A DNA stretch of 64,000 nucleotides, taken from positions 23,009 through 87,008 of the forward strand of contig CAMCXW010000004.1 of NCBI GenBank assembly GCA_945883625.1. The letters are read 5' to 3'. Positions 21,601 to 30,987 of the stretch are shown piece after piece. Source of the DNA: Spirosoma fluviale. GTDB taxonomy: Bacteria > Bacteroidota > Bacteroidia > Cytophagales > Spirosomataceae. The translations under genes were made by a program, and so were the position numbers. The stretch's first letter is position 1, and every line of letters begins with the position of its first letter. A model generated the notes under the pieces. The model saw only the letters and a program-made list of their open reading frames with translations, had not been told where the DNA came from and made no database searches.

Positions 21601-21990
21601 GTAGTCACGTTGCGCGATGCGAAAGTAGCGGCAGGCTCTTATGATGGTAATGCGAAAACGATGAAAACGAAGGTGGATGGTGTAGGTGAAATTGTGGTGG
21701 CTCTTGGCGATCAAGGATACGCATCTTTCAATCAGATCGATTTGACTGGTATTAAAAATATCAAAGCTTCCGCATTTGTTATGGCTGGCCAAACAGCTGG
21801 AGGAAAACTTGAGTTGCACTTAGGTAGCCCAACGGGGAAACTCGTAAGCAGTGTGGATATTCAAAAAATGGGTCAAGCAACGATGCCAGTTTCCGTAACA
21901 GGGGTTAATGATCTGTACTTTGTATTTGTTAATCCAAGTGCTGGAGAGAAACCGCTTTATGCATTAAAAGATTTCTTCTTTGAGAACTAG
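18622..21990 (+). CDS. Multidomain ThuA / glucose-sorbosone dehydrogenase / PKD / cytochrome c / CBM-like protein
   Basis: ThuA region (VLVFSLTKGFRHSSI...YFGVHAATDTEYDWPWY), GSDH region (DGCCHTGGSIAWDKSGNLYLSTGDDTNPF), PKD (YSWNFGNGQTSTAANPSYTFTKAGVYSVVLKVKDNKGN), haem motif CKTCH, C-terminal CBM6-like region. Start placed at MKKNLFG. Confidence 0.88.
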   Translation: MKKNLFGLGRVVFAIFVSIISISTAFAQEANPLKGQKVLVFSLTKGFRHSSIKPGQIALFKMAKEKGFSVDTTENPAVFTEKNLKNYRVVVFMSTTGNVLNEQQQNAFERYIQAGGAYFGVHAATDTEYDWPWYNKLAGGQFASHPGRPNVQKGTFTAVDQSHISTKHMPTTFDRTDEFYDFKNFNKDVKVLITLDEKTYKDGKMGDYHPMAWYHEFDGGRSFYTNWGHTHETFDEPLVLQHIWGGLQWAASGPAINFNKPLRTGPLPEDNRFTKTMLDKNLDEPTELALTDGGKIFYGERKGKLKMYDPKKGKVKVVADLNVFSKFEYGLMGVNVDPNYNKNHWIYLFYSPQTGQPDTAQHLSRFVYDDVKDTLVMDSEKVLLRVPVKRDGCCHTGGSIAWDKSGNLYLSTGDDTNPFDSNGYGPIDNRDKRSGWDARATSSNTNDLRGKILRIKPTDDGKYTIPEGNLFPKGVYHVKPEIYVMGNRNPYRIAVDQHTGFLYWGEVGPDAGEDSPKYGSKGHDEVNQAREAGYFGWPLFVADNRPYNQRDFNKDSTWAKFNPNAPVNDSPFNTGFAHLPKAQKAFIYYPYGDSPEFPVMGKGSRNAMAAGVYHLGDYPKDSKVKLPAYYDGKLFAYDWSRDLIYTVSMKENGDFLSMERFLPNMGFIHPMDFAFSKEGAIYGLEYGPNWFAQNEEAVLFKLEYNAGNRTPKVVATASKKEGAAPMQVKFSSEGTMDYDKDPITYSWNFGNGQTSTAANPSYTFTKAGVYSVVLKVKDNKGNSNTASVLVKVGNDVPKVDVQIDGNKTFYWNDKSVNYQVSVEDKEDGTLAASKIAEEDVILNINYLEGYDRTIIEQGHKSNTTFSNGKRLIDLSDCKTCHAVEKKSIGPAYKEVAKKYRASAQNIDELSKKIINGGGGVWGEQVMAAHPQVSKADAREMVVYILGLSDKKKATQPVKGSYVTSDKGKPGTFIFSASYTDKGNGKMTPATGQKVVTLRDAKVAAGSYDGNAKTMKTKVDGVGEIVVALGDQGYASFNQIDLTGIKNIKASAFVMAGQTAGGKLELHLGSPTGKLVSSVDIQKMGQATMPVSVTGVNDLYFVFVNPSAGEKPLYALKDFFFEN

Positions 21991-22030
21991 AGTTTGAGTA
22001 GCCTCAGGTTAAAACCTGGGGATATAAACG

Positions 22031-22060
22031 AAAGAGGCCCCAAACGGGGCCTCTTTTTAT
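22031..22060. terminator. Intrinsic terminator
   Basis: AAAGAGGCCCC-aaac-GGGGCCTCTTTTT. Confidence 0.85.
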
Positions 22061-22278
22061 TTCGGGGGATGCTCATCCATTCGACTCGCCTTGATGTACA
22101 AGTTCTCTACTTTCTTTCGCGCCCAATCTGTTTTTCGCAAAAATGTTAAGCTCGAATTGACGCTCGGCTCATGAGCGAAACAATTGATGCGAATGCGACT
22201 AGCCAGGCCTTCCCAACCGTATTTGTCCACCAAATATTCGATAATAAATTTAAGTGTTTTGCCTTCTAAAGGATCCAT
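22057..22278 (-). CDS. VF530 (DUF2132) family protein
   Basis: [60 protein letters not shown]. Confidence 0.85.
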   Translation of the reverse strand: MDPLEGKTLKFIIEYLVDKYGWEGLASRIRINCFAHEPSVNSSLTFLRKTDWARKKVENLYIKASRMDEHPPK

Positions 22279-22281
22279 CGT

Positions 22282-24141
22282 TTATGCTCTTTCGGATAGT
22301 TCTAACCAGCGTAATTCTTTTTCTTCTAAAGTGTTCTTCAATATGTCAATTTCTTTTGCCCAGTCGGCCAACACCTGGAAATCACCTGAGCCGCTATTTA
22401 ATTTTTCAATCAATGCGTCTTTTTCAGATTCTAATTTAGCCATCTCTTTTTCCAAATCCTCAAACTCTTTTTGCTCCTTAAAGCTCAATTTGGCACCTTT
22501 TTGAACCGAGAGTACCTCTTTTTCCTTTACTTGAACTTTTGGGGCAGGTGCGGGGTCATTTTCTTTATTCTCTAGCGCAATCCGGTAATCGGTATAATTG
22601 CCATTAAAGAAGTTTACTTCACCTTCGCCCTCCACCAGGATTAATTGATCTACCAAATTATCCATGAAATAACGGTCGTGCGAAACGAGCAATAAACAGC
22701 CTTGGAACTCACTTAAAAAGTCTTCCAACAACTGAAGCGTGTCTAAGTCCAAATCGTTTGTGGGCTCATCCAGAATCAAGAAATTTGGATTCTTCACCAA
22801 CACCTGCATCAATTGCAAACGCTTCTTTTCCCCACCGGATAATTTAGAAACCGGCGTGTATTGTTGGGCCGTTGGAAACAAAAACTTACTCAAAAACTGA
22901 CTCGGAGATAAAGACTCATTCTTACCATATGGAATCACCTCGGCAATTTCCGTAATGGTATCAATGACGCGTTGTTCGGGTTTGAATTCAAAAGGCAATT
23001 GGGTGTAATAACCAATCACTAAAGTCTCCCCGGGATCAATGGTTCCTGAATCCGGTTGCTCTAATCCGGTCAATAATTGCAAGAAGGTCGTTTTGCCTGC
23101 TCCGTTTTTGCCTACGATACCAATGCGATCTTTTTTCTTAAACGTATAGGTGAAATCATTGACGATTTTCTTCTCACCCCATGCCTTTTTCAGGTGGTTG
23201 ATTTCAATGATTTTATTGCCCAAGCGTGACATTTGAATATTCAATTCTAACTTGCTGTCATCCACTTTACGATGCGCCATTTCCTCTGTTTCAGAGAAGG
23301 CATCGATTCGGGATTGTGATTTGGTGCCACGCGCTTTCGGTTGGCGACGCATCCATTCCAATTCCTTTCGATACAGGTTTTTGGCTTTCGAAACCGTACT
23401 TGCTTCTGACGCCTCACGCTCTGCTTTTTTCTCAAGGAAATTCCCGTAATTCCCTTCGTAGGTGTATATCGACCCGAGGGCCAATTCCATCATTTTATTA
23501 CAAACTTTGTCTAAGAAATAACGATCGTGAGAGACAACTAAAACGGTGACATTGGGACCGGATAAAATCCCTTCCAACCATTCAATGGTTTCAATATCCA
23601 AGTGGTTGGTCGGCTCATCCAAAATCATAATGTCTGGACTTTCGATCAATAACTTAGCTAAAGAAAGGCGTTTTTTTTGCCCCCCTGAAAGCGTGGAGAC
23701 TTGTTGGTCCCCATCCGGAATTCCTAAACGCGTAATAATTTGTTTGGCTCTAGCTTCGTAATCCCAAGCGTTATTCGTTTCCATTAAAGCAAACGAATCT
23801 GTTAACTCTTGTGGATCGCCGGATATCATTGCCTTTTCATAGGCCTTGATCGCTACGGCACTTGGTAAATCATCGGTGAACAAATAATTTAAGACGCGTT
23901 CATTCTCCGCAAAAACGGGGTTTTGGGGTAAATATCCTACGCGTATTCCTTTACGAATCGTGATTTTACCTTCATCGGGGGATTGCATTCCCATGATGGA
24001 TTCCATCAAAGTGGTTTTTCCCGTTCCATTTTTCCCGATTAGCGCTACTTTTTCGCCCTTCTGTAAGCCAAAAAATAGGTTTTTAAACACCCAGCGTTCG
24101 CCAAGATTTCGCGAAATGTTTTCCGCCGATAGATAATTCAT
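22282..24141 (-). CDS. ABC-F family ATP-binding protein (Uup-like)
   Basis: Two ABC cassettes (GKNGTGKTTLMES, LSGGQKKRLSLAKLL; GKNGAGKTTFLQLL, LSGGEKKRLQLMQVL), ABC-F linker, no TM segments. Confidence 0.93.
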   Translation of the reverse strand: MNYLSAENISRNLGERWVFKNLFFGLQKGEKVALIGKNGTGKTTLMESIMGMQSPDEGKITIRKGIRVGYLPQNPVFAENERVLNYLFTDDLPSAVAIKAYEKAMISGDPQELTDSFALMETNNAWDYEARAKQIITRLGIPDGDQQVSTLSGGQKKRLSLAKLLIESPDIMILDEPTNHLDIETIEWLEGILSGPNVTVLVVSHDRYFLDKVCNKMMELALGSIYTYEGNYGNFLEKKAEREASEASTVSKAKNLYRKELEWMRRQPKARGTKSQSRIDAFSETEEMAHRKVDDSKLELNIQMSRLGNKIIEINHLKKAWGEKKIVNDFTYTFKKKDRIGIVGKNGAGKTTFLQLLTGLEQPDSGTIDPGETLVIGYYTQLPFEFKPEQRVIDTITEIAEVIPYGKNESLSPSQFLSKFLFPTAQQYTPVSKLSGGEKKRLQLMQVLVKNPNFLILDEPTNDLDLDTLQLLEDFLSEFQGCLLLVSHDRYFMDNLVDQLILVEGEGEVNFFNGNYTDYRIALENKENDPAPAPKVQVKEKEVLSVQKGAKLSFKEQKEFEDLEKEMAKLESEKDALIEKLNSGSGDFQVLADWAKEIDILKNTLEEKELRWLELSERA

Positions 24142-24147
24142 AAGGTA

Positions 24148-25011
24148 TTAGTCGTTTGCTTCTGCAGCCTCCTCACGCATTTTTCTGCGTAATACTCGGC
24201 CCGAAACGATGATGCTGATCTCGTACAATCCGAAAAGAGGAAAGGCGACCAACAATTGGGAAATCACATCAGGGGATGGCGTGATAATCGCTGCCAACAA
24301 TAATATAACAATCAAGGCATGCTTGCGGTATTCGCGCATGAATGAAGGTGTCAAAATACCCACTTGCGATAATACGAATGCAATCATAGGTAATTGGAAG
24401 GTTAATCCACAGGCAAGCGTCAACATAGACAATAGCGAGATGTAATCGTTAATATCGAATTGATTTTGAATCGAAGGATCTAACTTAAACGTAGCCAAAA
24501 AATTAATGGCCATCGGTGCTACCAAGAAGTATCCGAAAGAAACACCGATAAAAAACAACAGAGAAACCCAAAATACCGCTCCACGGGCAGCTTTTTGTTC
24601 TTTTTCTTTAAGACCTGGACGAATGAAACGCCATACTTCATAAAAAGCATAAGGAAACGCAAACATCAAGCCAACAATAATTGACTGGGTAAGCGCCATC
24701 ATGAATTGGCCTGAAACCTCCCGGCTCTGAAGAATAAAATCTGCTTGTTTCAAGCAAAGACTCGTCCATCCAGTCATTTCTGCCAATCGGCATAATACTT
24801 GGTTTGTCCAAAAATCAACCTTAGTCGGCCCCATGATGATAATTCCGAAAATTTCATTCCGAAAAATCCAAGCTGCTATGGTAAAAATTAGGATAGAAGC
24901 CATGGACCGAATGATGTGCCAACGCAACTCTTCTAAGTGATCTAAAAAAGACATTTCTGTCCCGTCCTTATCCTCATCTACTTCATCGTCCCAATCTTGA
25001 TCTAACGCCAT
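24148..25011 (-). CDS. tatC: Sec-independent protein translocase TatC
   Basis: EMSFLDHLEELRWHIIRSMASI, EVWRFIRPGLKEKEQKAARGAVFWVSLLFFIGVSFGYF. Confidence 0.95.
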   Translation of the reverse strand: MALDQDWDDEVDEDKDGTEMSFLDHLEELRWHIIRSMASILIFTIAAWIFRNEIFGIIIMGPTKVDFWTNQVLCRLAEMTGWTSLCLKQADFILQSREVSGQFMMALTQSIIVGLMFAFPYAFYEVWRFIRPGLKEKEQKAARGAVFWVSLLFFIGVSFGYFLVAPMAINFLATFKLDPSIQNQFDINDYISLLSMLTLACGLTFQLPMIAFVLSQVGILTPSFMREYRKHALIVILLLAAIITPSPDVISQLLVAFPLFGLYEISIIVSGRVLRRKMREEAAEAND

Positions 25012-25020
25012 TTTTGTTTA

Positions 25021-26313
25021 TTATAGATACAATGGGAATTGCTTTACCCATTCATTTACTTCTCCTTTTATTGATTTTAATACCGCCTCATTGTCGTTGT
25101 TCATCAAAGCCTTATCCACCATCTCAACAATCTGTGACATGTCAGATTCTTTCAAACCACGCGTTGTCATCGCTGCTGTACCCACACGCATACCTGAAGT
25201 GACAAATGGAGATTTGTCATCGAATGGTACCATGTTTTTGTTAATGGTAATGTCGGCTTGAATCAAGGTGTTTTCGGCTAATTTGCCGCTTAAGCCTTTT
25301 GGCCGTAAGTCGATGAGCATTAAGTGGTTATCTGTTCCTCCTGAAATAATATCATAACCTTTCGCTAAGAAAGCCTTTGCCATTGCTTGCGCGTTCGACT
25401 GGACTTGCTTTGCGTAGGTTTCAAATGTAGGGGATAGTGCTTCTCTGAATGCGATTGCTTTTGCTGCAATTACGTGCTCCAAGGGTCCTCCTTGTGTTCC
25501 TGGGAATACGGCTGCATCGAGGCAGGCCGACATCATTTTTAGTTCGCCTTTCATGGTTTTAAAACCGAAAGGGTTTTCAAAATCGTTACCCATCATGATC
25601 AAACCACCACGAGGCCCACGCAAAGTTTTGTGGGTTGTTGTTGTAATGATGTGGCAATGTTGCACAGGGTTATTTAACAATCCTTTGGCAATTAAAGCGG
25701 ATGGATGTGAAATGTCGGCTAATAAAATAGCTCCTATTTTGTCTGCAATCGCACGCAAGCGAACATAATCCCAATCACGAGAATATGCAGATGCGCCACA
25801 AATAACTAATCTTGGTTTTTCTTTCAAAGCGATTGCTTCTACTTTATCCCAGTCGATCAAGCCTGTTTCTTTTTCTACGCCGTAGAAAAAAGCTTGAAAG
25901 TATTTTCCGGAGAAATTCACAGGCGAACCGTGTGAAAGGTGACCGCCATGTGCTAAATCAAACCCTAAAATTTTATCTCCTGGATTTAAAAAAGAAAGAA
26001 AAACAGCTGCATTCGCTTGCGCTCCTGAGTGCGGTTGCACGTTGGCCCACGTAGCGCCAAACAATTTCTTTGCCCGCTCAATGGCTAAAATTTCTACTTC
26101 GTCAACGACCTCACAGCCTCCATAATAACGCTTTCCTGGTAGTCCTTCGGCGTATTTATTTGTCAAAACGCTTCCTTGTGCTTCCATCACCTGTGGCGAT
26201 GTGAAATTCTCGGATGCGATTAACTCAATACCAAATTCTTGTCGGTGAGCTTCTTGATCAATAAGTTTAAAAATTTCGGTGTCTCGTTGGGTTGGGAATG
26301 TGCTAGCAGCCAT
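25021..26313 (-). CDS. glyA: Serine hydroxymethyltransferase
   Basis: [68 protein letters not shown] lysine motif. Confidence 0.97.
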   Translation of the reverse strand: MAASTFPTQRDTEIFKLIDQEAHRQEFGIELIASENFTSPQVMEAQGSVLTNKYAEGLPGKRYYGGCEVVDEVEILAIERAKKLFGATWANVQPHSGAQANAAVFLSFLNPGDKILGFDLAHGGHLSHGSPVNFSGKYFQAFFYGVEKETGLIDWDKVEAIALKEKPRLVICGASAYSRDWDYVRLRAIADKIGAILLADISHPSALIAKGLLNNPVQHCHIITTTTHKTLRGPRGGLIMMGNDFENPFGFKTMKGELKMMSACLDAAVFPGTQGGPLEHVIAAKAIAFREALSPTFETYAKQVQSNAQAMAKAFLAKGYDIISGGTDNHLMLIDLRPKGLSGKLAENTLIQADITINKNMVPFDDKSPFVTSGMRVGTAAMTTRGLKESDMSQIVEMVDKALMNNDNEAVLKSIKGEVNEWVKQFPLYL

Positions 26314-26417
26314 GAATTAATGCAGTTCTTGAATACGTAATTTAAGGATGTAAAAATACGTTTTTTTATCTGAATAGAAAAACGATTGTGCAGGAACTAT
26401 CGCGACAAATATCACGT

Positions 26418-26446
26418 TTGTATCCAAGTAAAAAAGCGTATTTTTG
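26418..26446 (+). promoter_or_regulatory. Putative Bacteroidota promoter (TTG-N18-TATTTTTG) for the dsbD-like gene
   Basis: TTG at 26418-26420, TATTTTTG at 26439-26446, 22 nt before the ATG at 26468. Confidence 0.55.
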
Positions 26447-26467
26447 CAGGCAATAATTTTTCCAAAA

Positions 26468-28387
26468 ATGAAATTAAAATTTTTAGCACTGTTCCTGTTG
26501 TTTTCGGTTCAGCTTTTCGGTCAAAAAATTACTCCAGCGAAATGGTCTTGGACCTTATCTCCTGCGCAACCTACTTCGGGTCAAGAAGCAGAATTAATTT
26601 TTAAGGTATCTATTGATAAAGGTTGGTATTTGTATTCATCTGATTTTGATAAGGATTTAGGTCCAGTTGTTACGACGGTTACGTTAAAACCTGGCTTGGG
26701 TGTTGAGTCCATTGGTCCGTTAAAAGCGATTAATCCACATAGCAAGGAGGATAAAGAAATTTGGGGAGGAACGTACACCTATTTCACGGAGCAGGGTGAA
26801 TTTCGTCAGAAGATTAAAATCACTTCTGATAATTGGGTGATTGACGGGGTATATGATTCCCAAACATGTTCAAATGAAAGTGGCCTCTGTGTTCCAATAA
26901 AGGGTAATTTCAAGATTTCAGCTACGGAGGACTCAAAAAAAAAAGCCTCTGATGTAGCTGGAGGTGGTTTGATTGAGTTCTTTTTCGTGGCGTTGGGTGC
27001 AGGATTACTAGCCCTTTTGACGCCTTGTGTGTATCCATTGATTCCGATGACCGTGAGTTTCTTCACCAAGAAACAAGGTGGAAAGCGTCTTGCTTTCTTA
27101 TACGGTTTATTCATCGTTTTGATTTACGTGTTTTTTGGGACGATACTCGCCTTCTTTGCGGGGGCTAGTTTTGCGAACTTTTTGAGTACGCACTGGATTC
27201 CTAATCTACTTTTCTTTGTGATATTTATCTTTTTTGGAATTTCCTTTTTGGGAGCTTTTGAAATTGTCTTGCCTTCGGGTTTGGTGAATTCAGTCGATGC
27301 CAAATCCGACAAAGGAGGTTTGATGGGCGTGTTTTTTATGGCCTTTACACTCGTTTTGGTATCATTTTCGTGTACAGGCCCCTTAGCGGGATCCATTCTG
27401 ATTGCAGCTTCTCAGGGGGTTTTCTTAAAGCCAATTATTGGGATGTTGGGTTTCTCCTTGGCCTTTGCGATTCCGTTTACGATGTTTGCGATCTTCCCTG
27501 GTTTTATGAAATCGCTTCCTAAATCTGGGAATTGGATGAATGAGGTAAAAGTGGTTTTGGGTTTCTTGGAAATCGCATTGGCGTTTAAGTTTTTAAGTGT
27601 GGCTGATCAGGTGTACCATTGGCATTTATTGGATCGGGAGATTTTCTTGGCGATTTGGATTGCGATTTTCGGAGCTTTGACTTTGTATTTATTTGGCAAA
27701 ATTTCTTTGCCACACGATGGGCCTGCGAAAAACTTGTCGGTGCCACGCACCTTATTCGCCACAACTGTATTAGCCTTTGTGATTTATTTGATTCCAGGTA
27801 TGTTTGGCGCGCCTTTGAAAGGATTATCGGGTTGGTTGCCTCCGTTGAGTTCGCAGGACTTTAAAGGATCTGAAGCATCTGTTTCTGCCCCTGTAAAAAC
27901 AGATCAAGGCCAAAAGAAATATGCTGATTTTCTCACGTTACCATTGGGCTTACAAGGATTTTTTGATTTTGAAGAGGCAAAAGCCTATGCGTTGAAAGTG
28001 AATAAACCTTTGTTTATCGATTTCACTGGCCATGGTTGTGTGAATTGTCGGAAAATGGAAGAGAATGTGTGGTCGGACCCGCAAGTACTAAAGCGCTTGC
28101 AAGAACAATACGTCGTGGTCGCGTTGTATTGCGATGATAAGACGGAATTGCCGGCAGATCAGTGGTACACATCTAAGGTCGATGGTCAAGAAAAAAAGAC
28201 CTTGGGCGATCAAAATCTTGACTTTCAAATTGCCCGTTTTAATTCAAATGCTCAGCCACATTACGTATTGTTGGATCCACGAAATGATGCAGCCCCAATG
28301 GTGAAGCCGGTGGCATTTGATGCCAATATTGCCCATTTTATTTCCTTTCTGGATCAAGGGGTGTCGGTCTATAATGGTGCCAAATAA
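26468..28387 (+). CDS. Protein-disulfide reductase DsbD family
   Basis: N-terminal DsbD-alpha-like domain (DSQTCSNESGLCVPIKGNF), central TM domain (ALLTPCVYPLIPMTVSFF), C-terminal thioredoxin-like domain (FIDFTGHGCVNCRKMEENVW). Confidence 0.94.
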   Translation: MKLKFLALFLLFSVQLFGQKITPAKWSWTLSPAQPTSGQEAELIFKVSIDKGWYLYSSDFDKDLGPVVTTVTLKPGLGVESIGPLKAINPHSKEDKEIWGGTYTYFTEQGEFRQKIKITSDNWVIDGVYDSQTCSNESGLCVPIKGNFKISATEDSKKKASDVAGGGLIEFFFVALGAGLLALLTPCVYPLIPMTVSFFTKKQGGKRLAFLYGLFIVLIYVFFGTILAFFAGASFANFLSTHWIPNLLFFVIFIFFGISFLGAFEIVLPSGLVNSVDAKSDKGGLMGVFFMAFTLVLVSFSCTGPLAGSILIAASQGVFLKPIIGMLGFSLAFAIPFTMFAIFPGFMKSLPKSGNWMNEVKVVLGFLEIALAFKFLSVADQVYHWHLLDREIFLAIWIAIFGALTLYLFGKISLPHDGPAKNLSVPRTLFATTVLAFVIYLIPGMFGAPLKGLSGWLPPLSSQDFKGSEASVSAPVKTDQGQKKYADFLTLPLGLQGFFDFEEAKAYALKVNKPLFIDFTGHGCVNCRKMEENVWSDPQVLKRLQEQYVVVALYCDDKTELPADQWYTSKVDGQEKKTLGDQNLDFQIARFNSNAQPHYVLLDPRNDAAPMVKPVAFDANIAHFISFLDQGVSVYNGAK

Positions 28388-28833
28388 TGCAGTGGGGAGC
28401 CTATTTTGCGGTCATGGCCGCTTCGTCGATTAAATTTGTTGCTGGACCTTTGACTGGTTTTGGGTTGGGATTATCCATGCTCGAGACCATTATTTGCACC
28501 TGGGTGGGGATGATGTTTACGGTAACGGTCATGTTGACGATAGGCCGTTTTCTAGTTCAACAAATTTCCCGGATTCGTATTCAAAAACCAAAATTATTTT
28601 CTGGGCGTGTTCGTTATGCGGTAAGTATTTGGCAGCGATTCGGAATTAAAGGCATCGCAGTGATGACCCCGTTATTATTTACCCCTATTGGTGGCAGTTT
28701 ACTCGCCTTGTCTTTTAAAGTTCCTACGCCACGCGTATTGGTTTTTATGGCGATTTCAGGAATATTTTGGTCGGTGATTTTTACGGTCCTTTTTTATCAG
28801 TTGACATTCATCCGAGACCTATTGGTTCAGTAG
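28387..28833 (+). CDS. Small membrane protein, DedA/small-multidrug-export-like, function unknown
   Basis: Hydrophobic 148 aa with RFGIKGIAVMTPLLFTPIGGSLLALSF. TAATG overlap with the dsbD-like gene. Confidence 0.65.
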   Translation: MQWGAYFAVMAASSIKFVAGPLTGFGLGLSMLETIICTWVGMMFTVTVMLTIGRFLVQQISRIRIQKPKLFSGRVRYAVSIWQRFGIKGIAVMTPLLFTPIGGSLLALSFKVPTPRVLVFMAISGIFWSVIFTVLFYQLTFIRDLLVQ

Positions 28834-28839
28834 GGCATA

Positions 28840-28866
28840 AAAAAAGCCGGTCATCGACCGGCTTCC
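28840..28866. terminator. Hairpin terminator
   Basis: AAGCCGGTC (28844-28852)-atc-GACCGGCTT (28856-28864) preceded by an A tract, so the minus strand has a T tail. Confidence 0.8.
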
Positions 28867-28886
28867 TTCTTAAGCTATATTGGTAA

Positions 28887-29135
28887 TTAATTTCCTTTTG
28901 AAATTTCTTTTCCTTGAAATAGTTTTTCACGAATAGCATTTGCGCGTACTTCTAATTCCGGCTTGGCTGTATATGTGTTTTTCGACTGCGCAGCGGCTGA
29001 ATCTGGATGAATTCCGTAAACATACTTATCATCTTTGCGAACGTCTTTTTGTTTGATTGTATTATTTTTTTGATAATCACATGCAATAGCAGTTACAGCT
29101 AGGGCAATAATCGGAAGTAAATTTTTTAATTTCAT
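28887..29135 (-). CDS. Small putative lipoprotein, function unknown
   Basis: MKLKNLLPIIALAVTAIACDYQKNN resembles a signal with a lipobox Cys. Start placed at the second Met. Confidence 0.6.
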   Translation of the reverse strand: MKLKNLLPIIALAVTAIACDYQKNNTIKQKDVRKDDKYVYGIHPDSAAAQSKNTYTAKPELEVRANAIREKLFQGKEISKGN

Positions 29136-29192
29136 TGTTCTTATTGACAAAATTACGATGCAAAAGTAAGGCCAAAAATTGGTTTAAAAAAA

Positions 29193-30920
29193 TTAGCTTT
29201 CTTCTAATTGTTGAATTTTTTGCGCTAAGAAGTCCATCAATTCTTGGATGTAAGCTTGGCTGAAATTGAACTCAATTCCTGCCGTGGCGTAAATTTCTTT
29301 AATTGGTTTGGTATAGCCCAAACTCAATGCATTCAAATATTTATCCAATGCCTGCGTTGGATTTTGGCAGTAATTACGCCAAACCGCTAGCGCTCCCAAT
29401 TGCGCAATGGCATATTCAATGTAGTAAAATGGTACCTCAAATAAGTGCAATTGTTTTTGCCAAAGTTTCGTTTTGACTTCTTCGTGCTCACTCCAGTCCG
29501 TTATACTATCTGAAAACTGTCCATAAATACGGTTCCAAGCTTGAGACCGTTCCGCTGGGGAATGACTCGGATTTTCATAGATCCAATGCTGGAATGCATC
29601 AATCGTCGCTACCCAAGGCAAGGTGTCCAATATGTCCTCCAAATGCTTGATTTTTGCTCTTTTAGCTGCTTGGGGATCTGTAAAATAGGTGTCCCAATAA
29701 TCCATCGTTATTAATTCCATGCTCATGGAAGCTAGCTCAGCAACTTCCGACGGGAAATTTCGGAAGGTGTTTAAGGCTAAATCTTTCGTTAAAATCGAAT
29801 GAACCGCGTGCCCGCCTTCATGTAGGAGCGTAACCATATCTCGTACCTGACCAGCCGCATTCATGAAAATGAATGGGAAACCACTTTCCTCCAAAGGGTA
29901 ATTATATCCACCTGGGTTTTTCCCTTTGCGTGAGTCTAAATCAAATCTGTCTAATTTGACCATTTCTTTCAAACAATTACCTAAAAATGGATCCATCTGA
30001 TCGAATACCTCAATCGTTTTTAGTAGCAATTCCTCGCCCGTTTCAAACGGTTTCAAGGGTTCCCGTCCGAGAACATCTACGGCCTTGTCCCAAGGTTTTA
30101 ACGCCGTAACGCCAAGTACACTTTTGCGTTTTTCAGCTTGACGGTTGATCATAGGAACCACCGTTTTGGCCACCGCTGAATGAAATTCAAAGCAGTCTGC
30201 TGGGGTATAATCAAAGCGCCCTAGGCTAGCAAATGCATAATCGCGGTAATTTGCGAAGCCAGCGTTCAGGGCAACTTGATGGCGTTTGCCAATTAATTGA
30301 TCAAATAAATCATCGAGTTTTTCTTGAATAGCTAATCGTGTTCCAGATACTTTTTCGTAAACCTCTTTTCGTTTTTCGCGGTCATTTGATTCTAAATAGG
30401 CGTTGGCTTGTTGGAGCGTTTTTTCTACCCCATCAATCTCCACCATTAAGCCACCTGTGGCCGCACCATATTGCGTTTGTAAATTTTGCAATTCAGTAAA
30501 CAGAGGGATATTTTCCTCGCGGAATATTTCGATCGACTTTTTCAAGCCACGCAACATAATCGAATAGCCTGCTTGTGGAAGTTCAGCGGCAAATGGACTT
30601 TGCATCACTTTATTATTCCAGGCGTCCTCGAAGACCGAGGCATTTGGCATAATTTCATTGACAAACTGCTGATAGTTTTGTTGGTGCGCCTCATTTTGAT
30701 TATCGCACGACATCTTAATATACCGCCACGCAAAGTTTTCAGAAAGGTAGCTTTCCAATTCAGAACGGTTCTGGCAAAATTCGATTAAATCTTCTAGGGA
30801 GTTGATTTTCGTTTCGCTGAGTTTTTCAAAATAAGGTAAAACACTTTCCCACGAACTTAATGTGAAGTCGGCTGCTAAGAATTTACGTGTGATTTTTTGT
30901 GGTCTTACTACTCGGTTCAT
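29193..30920 (-). CDS. M3 family oligoendopeptidase (PepF-like)
   Basis: Zinc motif VTLLHEGGHAVHS (HExxH), M3 family layout. Confidence 0.93.
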   Translation of the reverse strand: MNRVVRPQKITRKFLAADFTLSSWESVLPYFEKLSETKINSLEDLIEFCQNRSELESYLSENFAWRYIKMSCDNQNEAHQQNYQQFVNEIMPNASVFEDAWNNKVMQSPFAAELPQAGYSIMLRGLKKSIEIFREENIPLFTELQNLQTQYGAATGGLMVEIDGVEKTLQQANAYLESNDREKRKEVYEKVSGTRLAIQEKLDDLFDQLIGKRHQVALNAGFANYRDYAFASLGRFDYTPADCFEFHSAVAKTVVPMINRQAEKRKSVLGVTALKPWDKAVDVLGREPLKPFETGEELLLKTIEVFDQMDPFLGNCLKEMVKLDRFDLDSRKGKNPGGYNYPLEESGFPFIFMNAAGQVRDMVTLLHEGGHAVHSILTKDLALNTFRNFPSEVAELASMSMELITMDYWDTYFTDPQAAKRAKIKHLEDILDTLPWVATIDAFQHWIYENPSHSPAERSQAWNRIYGQFSDSITDWSEHEEVKTKLWQKQLHLFEVPFYYIEYAIAQLGALAVWRNYCQNPTQALDKYLNALSLGYTKPIKEIYATAGIEFNFSQAYIQELMDFLAQKIQQLEES

Positions 30921-30987
30921 CAGCTGTTTTTTTTGTAAAAATACATCAATTTTAGCTAGCTTTAATGTCGAAATTAAACTAGATCTA

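Noticed and set aside
24148-25011. tatC considered as part of a complete tat operon for the twin-arginine oxidoreductase at 169-1545.
   Set aside because: No tatA is visible nearby and the two genes are about 23 kb apart, so no specific link is supported.
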